From assembly GCF_014905175.1 (NCBI RefSeq), contig NC_057788.1, positions 23,282,154-23,346,153 of the forward strand: DNA of 64,000 nucleotides. The letters are read 5' to 3'. The DNA is from Aphidius gifuensis. Its lineage: Eukaryota; Arthropoda; Insecta; Hymenoptera; Braconidae. The notes beneath the pieces were generated by a model, which saw only the letters and a program-made list of their open reading frames with translations, was not told the origin of the DNA and ran no database searches. Positions 13,233 through 23,316 of this stretch are shown piece by piece. The stretch's first letter is position 1; each line of letters starts with the position of its first letter. Made by a program: the position numbers and the translations under genes.

Positions 13233-14333
13233 TCATGGTAATAATGTTTGAATAAAAACATCATGTTGAGGATCATTTGCATTATCTGAATGTTGTCTTA
13301 AAACCAGTACAAGTCGTTTGATAGGTTGAGTAAGTTCAACCTCATGGCTTGATGAAAATTCAGTAATCCGTTCAACTTGAGATGGTTTTTCTAAATTTTC
13401 ATTATCATCAATTTGTGATTGATCATTACTTGCACAAGACTGTGAATATTCTTGTAATTTAAACTCAGAATTATCAAGTGATACATCATTGGACATTTCT
13501 TTTGTACCAGTTATTAATAAAATAATTTCTTGACATTCTTCTTTTTTCATTAATTCATCAATTTTTGTTGTTAAATTTTTAACATGTTCTTTCATGTATT
13601 TAATTGTTTTTGGATGTAAATCTGTTGGTTTTTTTTTAGTTTGTCCAGCTATTGCACTGAAAAGACAATTATACAATGATCCTTGTATACTCTCAGTTTC
13701 TTTAACACCAATTTGACTCCAATATCCATTGTGAAATTGTATTTCAATTGGTTTACCTGGTTGTGATCTACCAGCTTCATGATTATTCAATAATTTTTCA
13801 CTTGATGAAAATACAATTATTTTTTTTCCAATAACATTACTTAATGCACTCAATTCTAATGTTCCAGCTTGACCATTATTTTTTAATCTATCAATCTCTT
13901 GTTCAGCTAATTTAATTGCTGAAGAATCAACGGTAATTTTATCATTCTCTGAATTAATACTTGGTATTGATATTTTTTTTGATTTACGTGAAAAAATTTT
14001 AGAAAATAATGAACCAACTGATGATCCAGATGTTGATGATTCTGATGAAGTTATTAGTGTATTTTTTTTTTCATCAAGTACATGAAAATTTTCTAAACTT
14101 TTAAATGATGCTGTTAAAAAATAACTTTCACTTTCACTCAAGTTTTCTCTTATATTTAAATCTGGTAAACTTAATAAATGCCTGAGGCTTGTGTTGGCTG
14201 CTGATGAAGATATTGGAGTAGGATTTTTTAATGCTCGTTTTAACGATTCTAGCTGTGATATTGTCAACGCTAGTTCACTTAAAATTTCAGAAATTCTGTC
14301 ATCTATCTCTGAGATTGTTTTGCTTAAATCCAT
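13233..14333 (-). CDS. Unrecognised protein, paralogue A (shortened, divergent tail)
   Basis: Single-exon gene of 366 residues. I chose the ATG at 14333 (MDLSK), because the upstream neighbour also starts MDL and the 28 codons before it are Lys/Phe/Ile-rich leader-like sequence. The N-terminal half is Ser-rich and variable. Around residues 200-290 it matches paralogue B (14722-15963): KIIVFSSS, NGYWSQIG, SIQGSLYNCLFSAIAGQ, YMKEHVKNL and CQEIILLI. The Cys at residue 223 is shared. The last 25 residues align with the end of B (VLVLRQHSDN, DVFIQTLL), but about 120 residues between these blocks are replaced by unrelated Ser/Glu/Gln-rich sequence. Two tail His of B are Gln here (residues 347 and 362). 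The GxxxNCLFxAI...Q pattern recalls OTU-like Cys proteases, but I cannot confirm this. Function unknown. Confidence 0.75.
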   Translation of the reverse strand: MDLSKTISEIDDRISEILSELALTISQLESLKRALKNPTPISSSAANTSLRHLLSLPDLNIRENLSESESYFLTASFKSLENFHVLDEKKNTLITSSESSTSGSSVGSLFSKIFSRKSKKISIPSINSENDKITVDSSAIKLAEQEIDRLKNNGQAGTLELSALSNVIGKKIIVFSSSEKLLNNHEAGRSQPGKPIEIQFHNGYWSQIGVKETESIQGSLYNCLFSAIAGQTKKKPTDLHPKTIKYMKEHVKNLTTKIDELMKKEECQEIILLITGTKEMSNDVSLDNSEFKLQEYSQSCASNDQSQIDDNENLEKPSQVERITEFSSSHEVELTQPIKRLVLVLRQHSDNANDPQHDVFIQTLLP

Positions 14334-14721
14334 TATTATTATCTTGATGCTTTTTTTCTTATATAAATAATTTAGATAAAAAAAAAATTGTATAAATTTA
14401 ATATTTAAATGTTTCAATGAAAAAAATACGAAAATTTAAAATTAATAAAAAAATTTTAATTAAAATGACATTGTCGAAATGAGATTGAATTTTTAATAAA
14501 CAATTGACGGTTGATAAAAAATAATAAAAAAAAAAAAAAAGACAAATACAAGTTGAGTTGGTTGCTACTTGCCAAAATAATAATTTTTTTTTTTGATAAT
14601 TTAATGTTCTTCTTTTCAAATAAAATTAACAACTCAAAAAAAAAAAGTTAATTCAATTAAAATATTTATTTTATATTTTAAATGAAATTTTTCAACACTT
14701 TAATTATTACATATCAAAATT

Positions 14722-15963
14722 TTACAGCTTTGGATAGAGTGTATGAACAAAGACATCATAATTAGGATTTCTTGACTGTCCAGCATGATGTCTAACAACA
14801 ACAACAACTTGTCTGATGGGTCTTGGCTCACCCATAACACCATCAGTAAATTCAGCTGCATTTGGTAGGCGACCTGGTATTTGTGAAGCATTTACAGTTA
14901 CAGCTTGATTGGTACCACCATTGTTTAAAGTATCAAATACTGTTTGCACAACAGGTGTATTCAAAACCATATTAGCAACATGATTTTGATCATCACGAGA
15001 TAAAAATCCAGTTTTCCAACCACCACGAGAATAATTTTCAACACTTTGAGTTGTTCCAGTAGCTGATGGATTACTTGCATGACCACGAGGATGACCTTGT
15101 TGATGTCCCATATCACTTCTTCCATTTTGTGAATTATCCAGTATTCTACCAGCATCACTTGCTGATCTACCATCATATCTAGCTCCACCAATTAAACAAA
15201 TTATTTCGTGACATTTTTTTGCTTTTGCAAGTGCCTGGAGCCTCGCTGCAAGACTGTTTATATGTCGTCTCATATACTGTACAGTTTCACGTCTTAGTTC
15301 TTCTGGTTGTCGACCAATTTGTGCACCAACAACCACAAATAAACAATCATTAAGTGATCCTTCAATAAATTCAGGATCTCTATCACCAATTAATGTCCAA
15401 TGTCCATACATTATACTAGGCTGATGTGTATCAGCTTGTTCTTGATTAATCACATTAATTGCATTTGTACTAGATGAAAAAACAATTGTTCGTGTACTTG
15501 TTCCAGCAACCAGCTCATGATTTTCTACTTCAATTGATGAATTCAAACTTGGTGAATTTATTTGTGATGCTACAATTGATTCATTATTTTTTTTACCAGT
15601 AAACATTGACAAAAATGATTCAGCCAAAGATTTTGACTGTTCTATAATTGTTGATGAAAAATTTGTTAAATATGAAAAAGATGATTCTTCCATTTCAATA
15701 TCTTCATTAATAATACTCTCATTATCAAGAGCTTGAAGAGCTCTTGTATAATACATACTATCTGATTCATTTAAATTTTCATTATCTGTTAATTCTATTA
15801 GATTTATCAAATGAATCAGTGTATTTTCTGATGCTGTTGATTCAATATACATAGGATTTTCAATTCCACGATTAATTAATTCTATTTCCTCTTCAACAAT
15901 TTGTTGTTCATCAATTTGATCTTTATCAAATTCTCTATCCATATTATTTTCTTTTAAATCCAT
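14722..15963 (-). CDS. Unrecognised protein, paralogue B (full-length form)
   Basis: Single-exon gene of 413 residues, 388 bp upstream of paralogue A on the same strand, so the pair is a tandem duplication. Residues 1-130 are acidic and Asn/Ser-rich. Residues 185-260 form the block shared with A: TIVFSSS, YGHWTLIGDRD, FIEGSLNDCLF (Cys207), LRRETVQYMRRHINSLAARL and KCHEIICLIG. Residues 260-413 form a compact Gly/Arg/His-rich region with SASDAGRILDNSQNGRS, GHPRGHASNPSATG, YSRGGWKTGFLSRDDQ, VVVVRHHAGQ (His392/393) and DVFVHTLYP (His407). The C-terminal half is visibly less AT-rich than the N-terminal half. The style recalls domains shared between arthropod proteins and bacterial endosymbiont or phage proteins, including latrotoxin C-terminal-like domains, but this is memory of family style, not a match. 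Function unknown. Confidence 0.8.
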   Translation of the reverse strand: MDLKENNMDREFDKDQIDEQQIVEEEIELINRGIENPMYIESTASENTLIHLINLIELTDNENLNESDSMYYTRALQALDNESIINEDIEMEESSFSYLTNFSSTIIEQSKSLAESFLSMFTGKKNNESIVASQINSPSLNSSIEVENHELVAGTSTRTIVFSSSTNAINVINQEQADTHQPSIMYGHWTLIGDRDPEFIEGSLNDCLFVVVGAQIGRQPEELRRETVQYMRRHINSLAARLQALAKAKKCHEIICLIGGARYDGRSASDAGRILDNSQNGRSDMGHQQGHPRGHASNPSATGTTQSVENYSRGGWKTGFLSRDDQNHVANMVLNTPVVQTVFDTLNNGGTNQAVTVNASQIPGRLPNAAEFTDGVMGEPRPIRQVVVVVRHHAGQSRNPNYDVFVHTLYPKL

Positions 15964-16338
15964 TGTAAAATTTCTTTTTTTTTTTCTAATAAATCAATGA
16001 TAGACGAGAAAAATTAAATTAAATAAGTAAAAAATTTAGTTACTTTTTAAATTTACCTTTAAAAATTTATGTTTACCAAAATTAAAAATTTATTTATATT
16101 TTTTATATGCCGAAAATTTAAAATTTAATTAACTAAAAATTTTGATTATAAAAAATTTAATCCAAATATTTTAATTGAAAAACATTTGATAGTAATTTTA
16201 AATAAAAAAAAAAAAAAAATATTAGATTGTTTTGTTTTTAACCTAAAGTTATTTAAAATTAATTTATTTAGAATATAAATATCAAAATTTTCAAGTTAAA
16301 ATTTATTTTATAAGAATAAAAAAAAAAAAATAATTAAA
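15964..16338. other. AT-rich intergenic spacer (divergent promoters)
   Basis: 375 bp between two divergent starts (paralogue B on minus, Cys-rich gene 1 on plus). It is almost entirely A/T with poly-A runs. No motif was recognised. Confidence 0.4.
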
Positions 16339-16938
16339 ATGCAATCTCCTTGTCTTATGGAATATTCCAGTGGAAATGGAACTGGTGTTGCTGAAGCTAT
16401 TGGAAATTGGGGATTTTCAAATTGTAATGCTTCATCAAATAGTGGTGGAATGGAAAAATTAAAATATCTTTTTACAGAAATGCATAAATTGTAAGTTAAT
16501 AATAAAAATCGAATCTATAATAATAACAAATATATTTAAATGATGATTTTTTTCCAACAGAAAAAGTTCCAAGCCAGAAAGAAGATTTATTTATAATAGA
16601 GCAAATGATTGTAATGCTTGGCCAGTTGGTCCAAGTCCTCATGAATGTAAACCCGTTTGGACATTTCCAGAAAAAAGACCACTCATTACATTTAGCCAAA
16701 CAGCTGAGACAGTTATTGTATCAAGTTTAAATCAAGTTAGAAAAGACATGGCAAATCCTATTCCTGGACGAATATATGTTTACGATAAAGTAGTAAGAAA
16801 ACATTATTTTATTAACATAAAAAATATTAATTAATAAATAATAATATTTAATCTTTTCTTTTGTAGTTTAACAACAAGTGGTACAAAGTGGATCCAAAAA
16901 AATGTTGTCCAAGAAGAAATTGCTGTGGAACATGTTGA
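16339..16938 (+). CDS. Small Cys-rich protein 1, unrecognised
   Basis: Three short exons: 16339-16490, 16561-16792 and 16867-16938 (donors gtaagt and gtaaga; acceptors caacag and ttgtag), with frames joining cleanly to give 151 residues. It begins MQSPCLMEYSSGNGTG, has a short Leu/Lys helix-like patch (MEKLKYLFTEMHKL), then PERRFIYNRANDCNAWPVG and VWTFPEKRPLITFS, and ends in a dense Cys/Arg patch (KKCCPRRNCCGTC). There is no signal peptide or membrane segment. The architecture (small, same-strand neighbour with a similar exon pattern, Cys-Cys clusters at an exon end) resembles insect sperm-tail or outer-dense-fibre-like Cys-rich proteins, but that is inference. An AATAAA follows the stop directly at 16941-16946. 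Confidence 0.72.
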
Positions 16939-17418
16939 AAAATAAATATTTATTCTTAAAATTCATCTAAAAATTAAATAAATTTATTTAAAAATATTTT
17001 TTGTTGATTTAATTTTTATTTTAAAAATATATACTATATTTGATAAAAGTTTAAAAATAAACAACCATATTTTAAACAAAAAAAAAACAAAACGAAATAA
17101 AAAAAAAAAAACAGTTGCCCCTGGCATCAGTAAGTTGTCAAATGTTTATAAATAAAATTTAAAAAATTAACAAGCCGTGTGCTTATAGCACAAAAAAACC
17201 AAAAAAAATCAAAAAAAAAAAATTACCAATGTTTTAATAATAAATTAAAAAGTTGTGCGGAATGTATGAATGTAAATTTTAAATTAGAAATTTAAAAGTC
17301 ATATCAATGACACAAAATTTATAGTTAAAAAAAAACTTTTTATTTCAAATTTTAAATTCCAAGTATTTATATATTTTTTTTTACTTTTGAAAAATAATAA
17401 TTTAAAAAAAAAAAAAAA
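16939..17418. other. Intergenic spacer between the Cys-rich genes
   Basis: 480 bp of A/T-rich sequence with several poly-A runs between two same-strand genes. It must hold the promoter of Cys-rich gene 2. No motif was recognised. Confidence 0.35.
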
Positions 17419-18110
17419 ATGCCTTGTGACGGTAAAAATCAAAATTGTGAAAGACGTCGTGAGTTGTTATCACAATTAAAATGTCTCATAAGTTCAATGG
17501 ACAGAAGGTAAAAATTAAAAAAAAACTTCTTCAAAACCTGTACACAATAAAATAAATAATAATAATAAATAATTTAAAATTTAGGAAACCCTGTGAATGG
17601 GATGAGCCAACAAATTCACCACCACCAAATTGTTGTCCAATTGATCCATGTTGTGTTCAAGATCCATGCTGTGTAAGACAACATCTTCATTGATTAAACG
17701 AAAATATTATTAAATGATGTCTTTTTTTTTCTCTACAGACAATTTTAAAAGCTTGCAAAAGTTTTGAGCTTCGTAGCAGTATAATGTACAGATGTGAATG
17801 TATAAAACGTAATGGTTTACAAGACAGATGTATGATGATGGATTGCATGGGTCGTCCTGAATGTATGACAAAGTTATATCCAGTATGTGGACCAGGTCAA
17901 GCAGCTCTATTAAAACTAACTGATCTTGGTGATACAAGAATTGCTTTAGAAAAGTTTTACAGTGCTGATAGAGCAAGAGAATCTGCCCTAGCTAATTATT
18001 GTCGTTTAGCTTGTCCTGAAAATCCTTGTCCACCACCACGACCACCACCACGACAACAACAATCATGCTCAGTTCCTATATGTGCTTATCCAGCATATAT
18101 TCAATGCTGA
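17419..18110 (+). CDS. Small Cys/Pro-rich protein 2, unrecognised
   Basis: Three exons: 17419-17507, 17585-17672 and 17739-18110, with good GT-AG borders, giving 182 residues. It starts MPCDGKNQNCERRRELLSQL, so like its neighbour it opens with a short Cys-containing segment and a helical Leu-rich patch. Exon 2 ends in a Cys cluster (NCCPIDPCCVQDPCC). Exon 3 holds a regular Cys pattern (CECIKRNGLQDRC, DCMGRPECMTKLYPVCGPG), then ALLKLTDLGDTRIALEKFYS and a Pro-rich tail (CPPPRPPPRQQQ) ending in AYIQC. There is no signal peptide. The shared layout suggests the two genes are old duplicates or share a role, but sequence identity between them is low. An AATAAA lies at 18171-18176. It is convergent with MCM8, 203 bp away. 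Confidence 0.78.
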
Positions 18111-18170
18111 TAATATTTAATTAATTAGACAACAAAATCAATAATATTGTACAATGAAAAATAAGAAAAT

Positions 18171-18176
18171 AATAAA
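18171..18176 (+). terminator. Polyadenylation signal AATAAA for Cys-rich gene 2
   Basis: AATAAA 61 bases after the stop codon, within an A-rich stretch, 138 bp before the convergent MCM8 stop codon. Confidence 0.5.
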
Positions 18177-18313
18177 CACTTTATTAATGATATGAACAGT
18201 AACATTTTTAAATGAGTTAACTTGAAATATAAAAATAAATATTATTATAAATATTTATATACTATTAAGTTTAATAGAAGAACAGTATTTTTTTTTTTGT
18301 TTTTTTTTTGATA

Positions 18314-20764
18314 CTACATACCGATAAATTTATAACCATTTGGACGTTTTATTAAAATACCTTCTTCATTAAGTTTATTAATAAATAAACTAAAATTTTT
18401 AATAACAATACCACCAGCATCAGCAATATCTTTAAGTTCAATATCAGTAAATAATTTATTATCATCACCAGCAATTTGTTCACGAAGAAATACAACAAAT
18501 GCACTAACTTTATTTGCTGTTATTTTACCAGTATCATTTGTTCTACGTATTTCAGGTAAACTCTGTGGTGGTACACTTGATATTGTAAATTTAAATATTT
18601 CAATAATTTCACGTGCATCATCTTCAGTAGCAATAGTACGTAGTTCAACTTTAGCTCTTGCTTCAGTTAATCTAATTAATGCTTCCAGTTGACGATGAAA
18701 AATTGGTAAACTTCCAAATATATTATTCATTTCTCTAAGACTAAGATAATAATCTTGTAATAATTTAGCAGCTTCAATTGAAAGTTTTGGTTTAACATAT
18801 TGTCTTGCATATGCTATATATTTTCTTAGCATTGGTTGTGGTACTATTTCTTGATCAATTACACCAGTTAGTCTTTCTTTAAGATTTGTTAATTCATTAC
18901 TTGTACTTGCAGCTGTTGACATTTGATCATTATCATTATCATCAGCATCTCTCATTGCACGAGTTCTTTTAAATCCAGTATGAGCATTCATAACATGTGA
19001 ACATAAAAGTGTATCAAGTTGTTCATTTGGTTGATCTAATAATAGATAAATTAAATCAAATCTTGATAATAATGGTTGACTGAGATTTAAATTTTCTGTA
19101 ACACTTTTACTTCTATCATAACGACCACCAATTGGATTTGCAGCAGCAAGTATTGATGTTCTTGCTGGTAATGAACAAATAATACCTGATTTTGCAACAC
19201 TAACACGTGATTGTTCCATTGCTTCAAGTAATGCTTGATGTTGTGTTGGCATTTTATCAAATTCATCAATAATACATGAACCTTTATCAGCAAGTACAAG
19301 TGCACCTGGTTCAAGTGCAAAATCATTTGTACCATTTTCTTTAGTAAGTGTTACTGTTAAACCAGATGATGTACTTGAATTACCACAAACATATACACCT
19401 TTAACAGCAACACGACTACATGCTTGTAACATTTGTGATTTACCAAGACCAGGATCACCAACAATTAATACATGTATATCATCACGTAATGATTCATGTT
19501 TTGATGAACCACCAATAAGTGATAATAATAAACCAGCTTTAACTAATTCATGGCCATATATTGCTGGACATAATGAATGTACAAGTAATGTAAATACATC
19601 TTGTGAATCATGTACTTTTTTGATTGCAAAATAATCATGTATATTTAAATCAATACCAACTTCAGTTGTACCTTTTGATTTATTTTTATTATTAACAATT
19701 GATACTGCTTCCATATACATTGAATTTGAACTTGATATTACTGATTTTGGTAAAATTCCATCATCAGTACCACGTACTTTAATCATACCAACAACAGTTA
19801 TATCATCACCTGGCATACATATTTCAACAAGATCATCAAATAATTCAACTTCTAATATTCTTGGCATTTTTCCACGATCATCTTGTTTTGAATTAAAATG
19901 TTCTTGTAATTTAATTATTTGAAATGGTGTTGTTTTAACATAACGTGAATCACAACGTGGTTTAAATTTACCACCACCACATACATTACATTTATTTGGT
20001 AATGTATATATACCATCAGGTTGTTTTTCAATTTGCCAATTTGTACATTTAATACATGTAAATGGTATCCAATTATGTATATGTCTTGTACGTCCAACTC
20101 TAACAACACAACCTCTTGTTGATATTAATTTACCATAAAATGTTAATTTAATATCACGTAATGGTATTATTTGTTTTAAATTTATTATTTTAACACGTAT
20201 CATTGGTAAATTTGTATTATCAATTGATAATGGATCATTATCCATTGGTTTTTCAGCTAATACTTGATGTAATGCTAAACCAAGACAATTTAATGTTTCA
20301 CGTGGTTTATTAATTAAATCATCATTAAATGTTTCCCATTCATTTATAAATTCTTCATCTTTATTAAATCTATCAATTGATATATTAAATGATGGTCCAC
20401 CATGTAATGATACCTCTGCTACATCTAAATTTCTTTTTATAAAATTTAAACTTGTTTCAACTTTTTCAAGTAAATCCTTATTTTTAAAATCTTTTTTATC
20501 AAAATATAAATGTATACTGTAATATGGATCATCAGTTTTTTTTTTAATTTTATAAACATCAAGAGTTGGATTATCTGGCTCTGGTGAATCATCAGCATTA
20601 TTAATATTCATTACATTTAAATTATCATTTCCAATCCCATTATCATCATCATCATCACCACCACTACCATCATTATTATTATCAGGTGGTTTAATATTTG
20701 TTTTTTTATTATTACTATCATTGTTTTTTTTGCCACCTTTTTTCTTCCAAAATCTTCGATTCAT
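18314..20764 (-). CDS. MCM8: DNA helicase MCM8, intronless
   Basis: Single exon, 816 residues (the human protein is about 840). MCM8 is an AAA+ helicase that works with MCM9 in homologous recombination repair and meiosis; the Drosophila orthologue is rec. After a low-complexity Asn/Asp/Lys-rich N-terminus come the MCM N-terminal domain with a four-Cys zinc site (CIKC ... CNVC), the OB-like segment, Walker A GDPGLGKSQM at residue 436, the MCM8-like VYVCGNSSTSSGLTVTL, Walker B IIDEFDKM at about 498-505, sensor-1 AAANPIGGRYD, and the arginine finger LLSRFD (Arg568). A C-terminal winged-helix-like region follows. MCM8 rather than MCM2-7 is indicated by GDPGLGKSQMLQA and ALLEAMEQSRVSVAKSGIICSLPAR-type wording. 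The start ATG is the first in the open frame. Its 5' side faces the long Hr39 upstream region. Confidence 0.92.
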   Translation of the reverse strand: MNRRFWKKKGGKKNNDSNNKKTNIKPPDNNNDGSGGDDDDDNGIGNDNLNVMNINNADDSPEPDNPTLDVYKIKKKTDDPYYSIHLYFDKKDFKNKDLLEKVETSLNFIKRNLDVAEVSLHGGPSFNISIDRFNKDEEFINEWETFNDDLINKPRETLNCLGLALHQVLAEKPMDNDPLSIDNTNLPMIRVKIINLKQIIPLRDIKLTFYGKLISTRGCVVRVGRTRHIHNWIPFTCIKCTNWQIEKQPDGIYTLPNKCNVCGGGKFKPRCDSRYVKTTPFQIIKLQEHFNSKQDDRGKMPRILEVELFDDLVEICMPGDDITVVGMIKVRGTDDGILPKSVISSSNSMYMEAVSIVNNKNKSKGTTEVGIDLNIHDYFAIKKVHDSQDVFTLLVHSLCPAIYGHELVKAGLLLSLIGGSSKHESLRDDIHVLIVGDPGLGKSQMLQACSRVAVKGVYVCGNSSTSSGLTVTLTKENGTNDFALEPGALVLADKGSCIIDEFDKMPTQHQALLEAMEQSRVSVAKSGIICSLPARTSILAAANPIGGRYDRSKSVTENLNLSQPLLSRFDLIYLLLDQPNEQLDTLLCSHVMNAHTGFKRTRAMRDADDNDNDQMSTAASTSNELTNLKERLTGVIDQEIVPQPMLRKYIAYARQYVKPKLSIEAAKLLQDYYLSLREMNNIFGSLPIFHRQLEALIRLTEARAKVELRTIATEDDAREIIEIFKFTISSVPPQSLPEIRRTNDTGKITANKVSAFVVFLREQIAGDDNKLFTDIELKDIADAGGIVIKNFSLFINKLNEEGILIKRPNGYKFIGM

Positions 20765-22699
20765 GATGACTTTTTATTTTTAAATAATAATATATAACCT
20801 ATTAACAACAATAAATTATATAAATAAAAATTCCAGTATGTAAATAAATAAATATCCAGTTTGACAATAATATTTTAGTAATAATAACTCACCAAAAGAG
20901 ACACAAGTTTGTAATAAGTAATATCAATGTGCAATAATTTTACATAAATATATTTTTATTTGTTTATATTTATATATTTATTGTTATTAGTTTTTGTTTT
21001 TTTTTTATTATCAAATATGGCCGAAAATGGTCAATAATAAGTCGGCATCTGGTGTCGATGCACTGTATCAATCTTCACTTCAGTGTTGGCTTGGTCAGAA
21101 ATTTAATACACACACACACACAACACTTTTATATATATATGGATTTAAAAATACATTTGTATTTATGCGCTAGGTCTCGTGGTGGTTTTTTAAGATTAGA
21201 GCAAGACAGTCGAAAAGTTTGACTGGCGCGTACTGGTCATGGTGTGTGTATGACGCGCTTTTAAATTAACTTTTTTTTTTTTTATTATATATTCTTTTTT
21301 AAATTTTTATATATATAGATAACTAATTGCTTATTAGTGTTATTAAATTAAGATTACTTTTTTTTTTGTACAATGTATGTATATTGATAATAAATTTTAT
21401 CAATAACATCAACAAATAATTAAGTGCCTAAGTAAAACTAGAAATTTTTTGTTGAGCAAATAATCAAATAATCATAATGATAAATATGAATTAAAAAAAA
21501 AAGGAATATATTATAAAATGTGTATAGAGTGGAAATTAATTGAAAAGTGAAATTATTTTTTTATTTTTTTCTCATATATACCTATATATAATAAAAAATT
21601 TATATATATAAATATATCTCAAAGGTGTGACGCGGTCTCTCGCGCGGAGGTCATTCCGTTATACCCGTTCACCAAGTATCTGTCCAGGTATACTTATGAA
21701 AAAAAAAAAATATATCAGCACTGTTAATAATCACCAGTTTTTTAAATTATAAAAAAAAAAATTCTAATGAAATATTAACAAGTGATGTATAAATAAATGC
21801 TTTTTCATATTAAAAAAAAAAAAAAAATAATATATTTTGCTCATTTTTTTATTTTATTAACAATTTATCAATTTTTTTTTGCAGTGTTTTTGATATAACA
21901 AGTATATTTGACTGTTGTTGACAAAAAAATGAAAAAAAAAATTGGAAATAAAGAAATGGCTATAAAAAATTAAATGAAGAAAAAAAACAAACCAATAAAA
22001 AAATTTAAAAATTCATTTGCCAAAAGTATATATAAAGCGAAAGGAAAAATAAACAAATCATAAAATATATATAAAGAAAAAAAATAATCAACTACTACTA
22101 CTACTAAATAATAATAAATATAAACAATAACAATTGGAAAAAAAATATATAATAATTTTATCAGAGATATTGCTAAAAAAAAAAATAGCCAGTCAGGATT
22201 TTTTGTTGTGTATATTGCTCTGGTTGTATTTGTGATATATATATTTTCTTCTCTTGAGTAAAAAAGAAAGAACGAAACATTGTGAAGTGTATGGCGGCAA
22301 GAAAGGCCAAATAGGTGATAGTGGTGGCAAAAGAGAAGGAAAGAAACAAGTCGTCGAGGAGAGCTGGCAAGGTGACTTAAATGGGGGAGTTAAAAAAGTG
22401 ATTTAAGTTGATTTTTTTTTTTTTTTTTTAAATTGTGAATGGTTGAAAGAGAGAATAAGATAAAAGTCTTCAAGATAAGTGGCGTGAAAGTTTTTTTTTT
22501 CCATTTAAAAATCAACCCCTGTTGATTTTTCCTTCGAAAATTCAACGAAAATCCATCGACCTTCCCGTGGCCTTCTCTTCTATTCGAGGGCTATTTATAT
22601 TTATTATTTTTTTTTTTTTTCACTGTAAAAGCTGATTCATGTGGATTTTTTTAAAATTCAAAAAAAAAAAGTAAAATATATACTGATATTTATTTTTCA

Positions 22700-22733
22700 T
22701 CATAAGGAACCACGCTGTGGCACAAACCATGAG
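22700..22733 (+). other. Candidate 5'-untranslated exon end of Hr39 (5' boundary unknown)
   Basis: ATGAG/GTAAGTC at 22729-22740 is a near-perfect 5' splice site within a GC-richer island. The first good plus-strand acceptor with a pyrimidine tract before the Hr39 coding exon is at 30211, which would give a 7.5-kb intron. The exon's 5' boundary cannot be seen; the start given is nominal. Confidence 0.35.
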
Positions 22734-23307
22734 GTAAGTCACGAGCGAAGCCGATTATGGTGAGAGTGCTCCTGTTACGAACAATTTTTTTTTTTTTTAA
22801 TTTTTTTTTCTTTATATATATACATGCACATTTTGCATTACACATATATATATAAATAATAACAATAATATTACATTACAAAACAACTTTCTGCATTTAT
22901 AAAAAAAAAAAAAAAAAATTATATTTTCTTAAACTTGTGTAAAATATTTTTATTTAAATTAAAAAAAAATATTTAATCAAAAAAAACAAACAGAATTCAA
23001 AAAAATTACTCCAAAAATGATGAAAATTTATTTTTATATTGGATTTTAAAAATAAAAATGTAGGACAAGTTATTTTATTTCATGTTTTTTTTTTTTTTTT
23101 TTCTATGAAATATATAAAGAAGAGTAAATAAAAATCTTGAATATATATATCCTTTATAATTTATGTTATTTTAAAAATACAATAGCACTGGCACGTGATC
23201 AAAGCATTCAAATAGAAAATAAAGTAGAAAAAAAAAAAAAAAAAAAAAAAATTTAAAACCGAATAAACGATTGTTGATATTTCGGTGCGCATCTGACAGT
23301 CTACGAC

Positions 23308-23316
23308 CGACCTTGA
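23308..23316 (-). promoter_or_regulatory. NR5-type response element (perfect consensus)
   Basis: The minus strand reads TCAAGGTCG, matching the FTZ-F1/Hr39 (NR5) monomer consensus YCAAGGYCR at all nine positions. It lies in a GC-rich island (23280-23325) upstream of the Hr39 coding exons. Nine-base matches also occur by chance; support comes mainly from the location. Confidence 0.35.
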
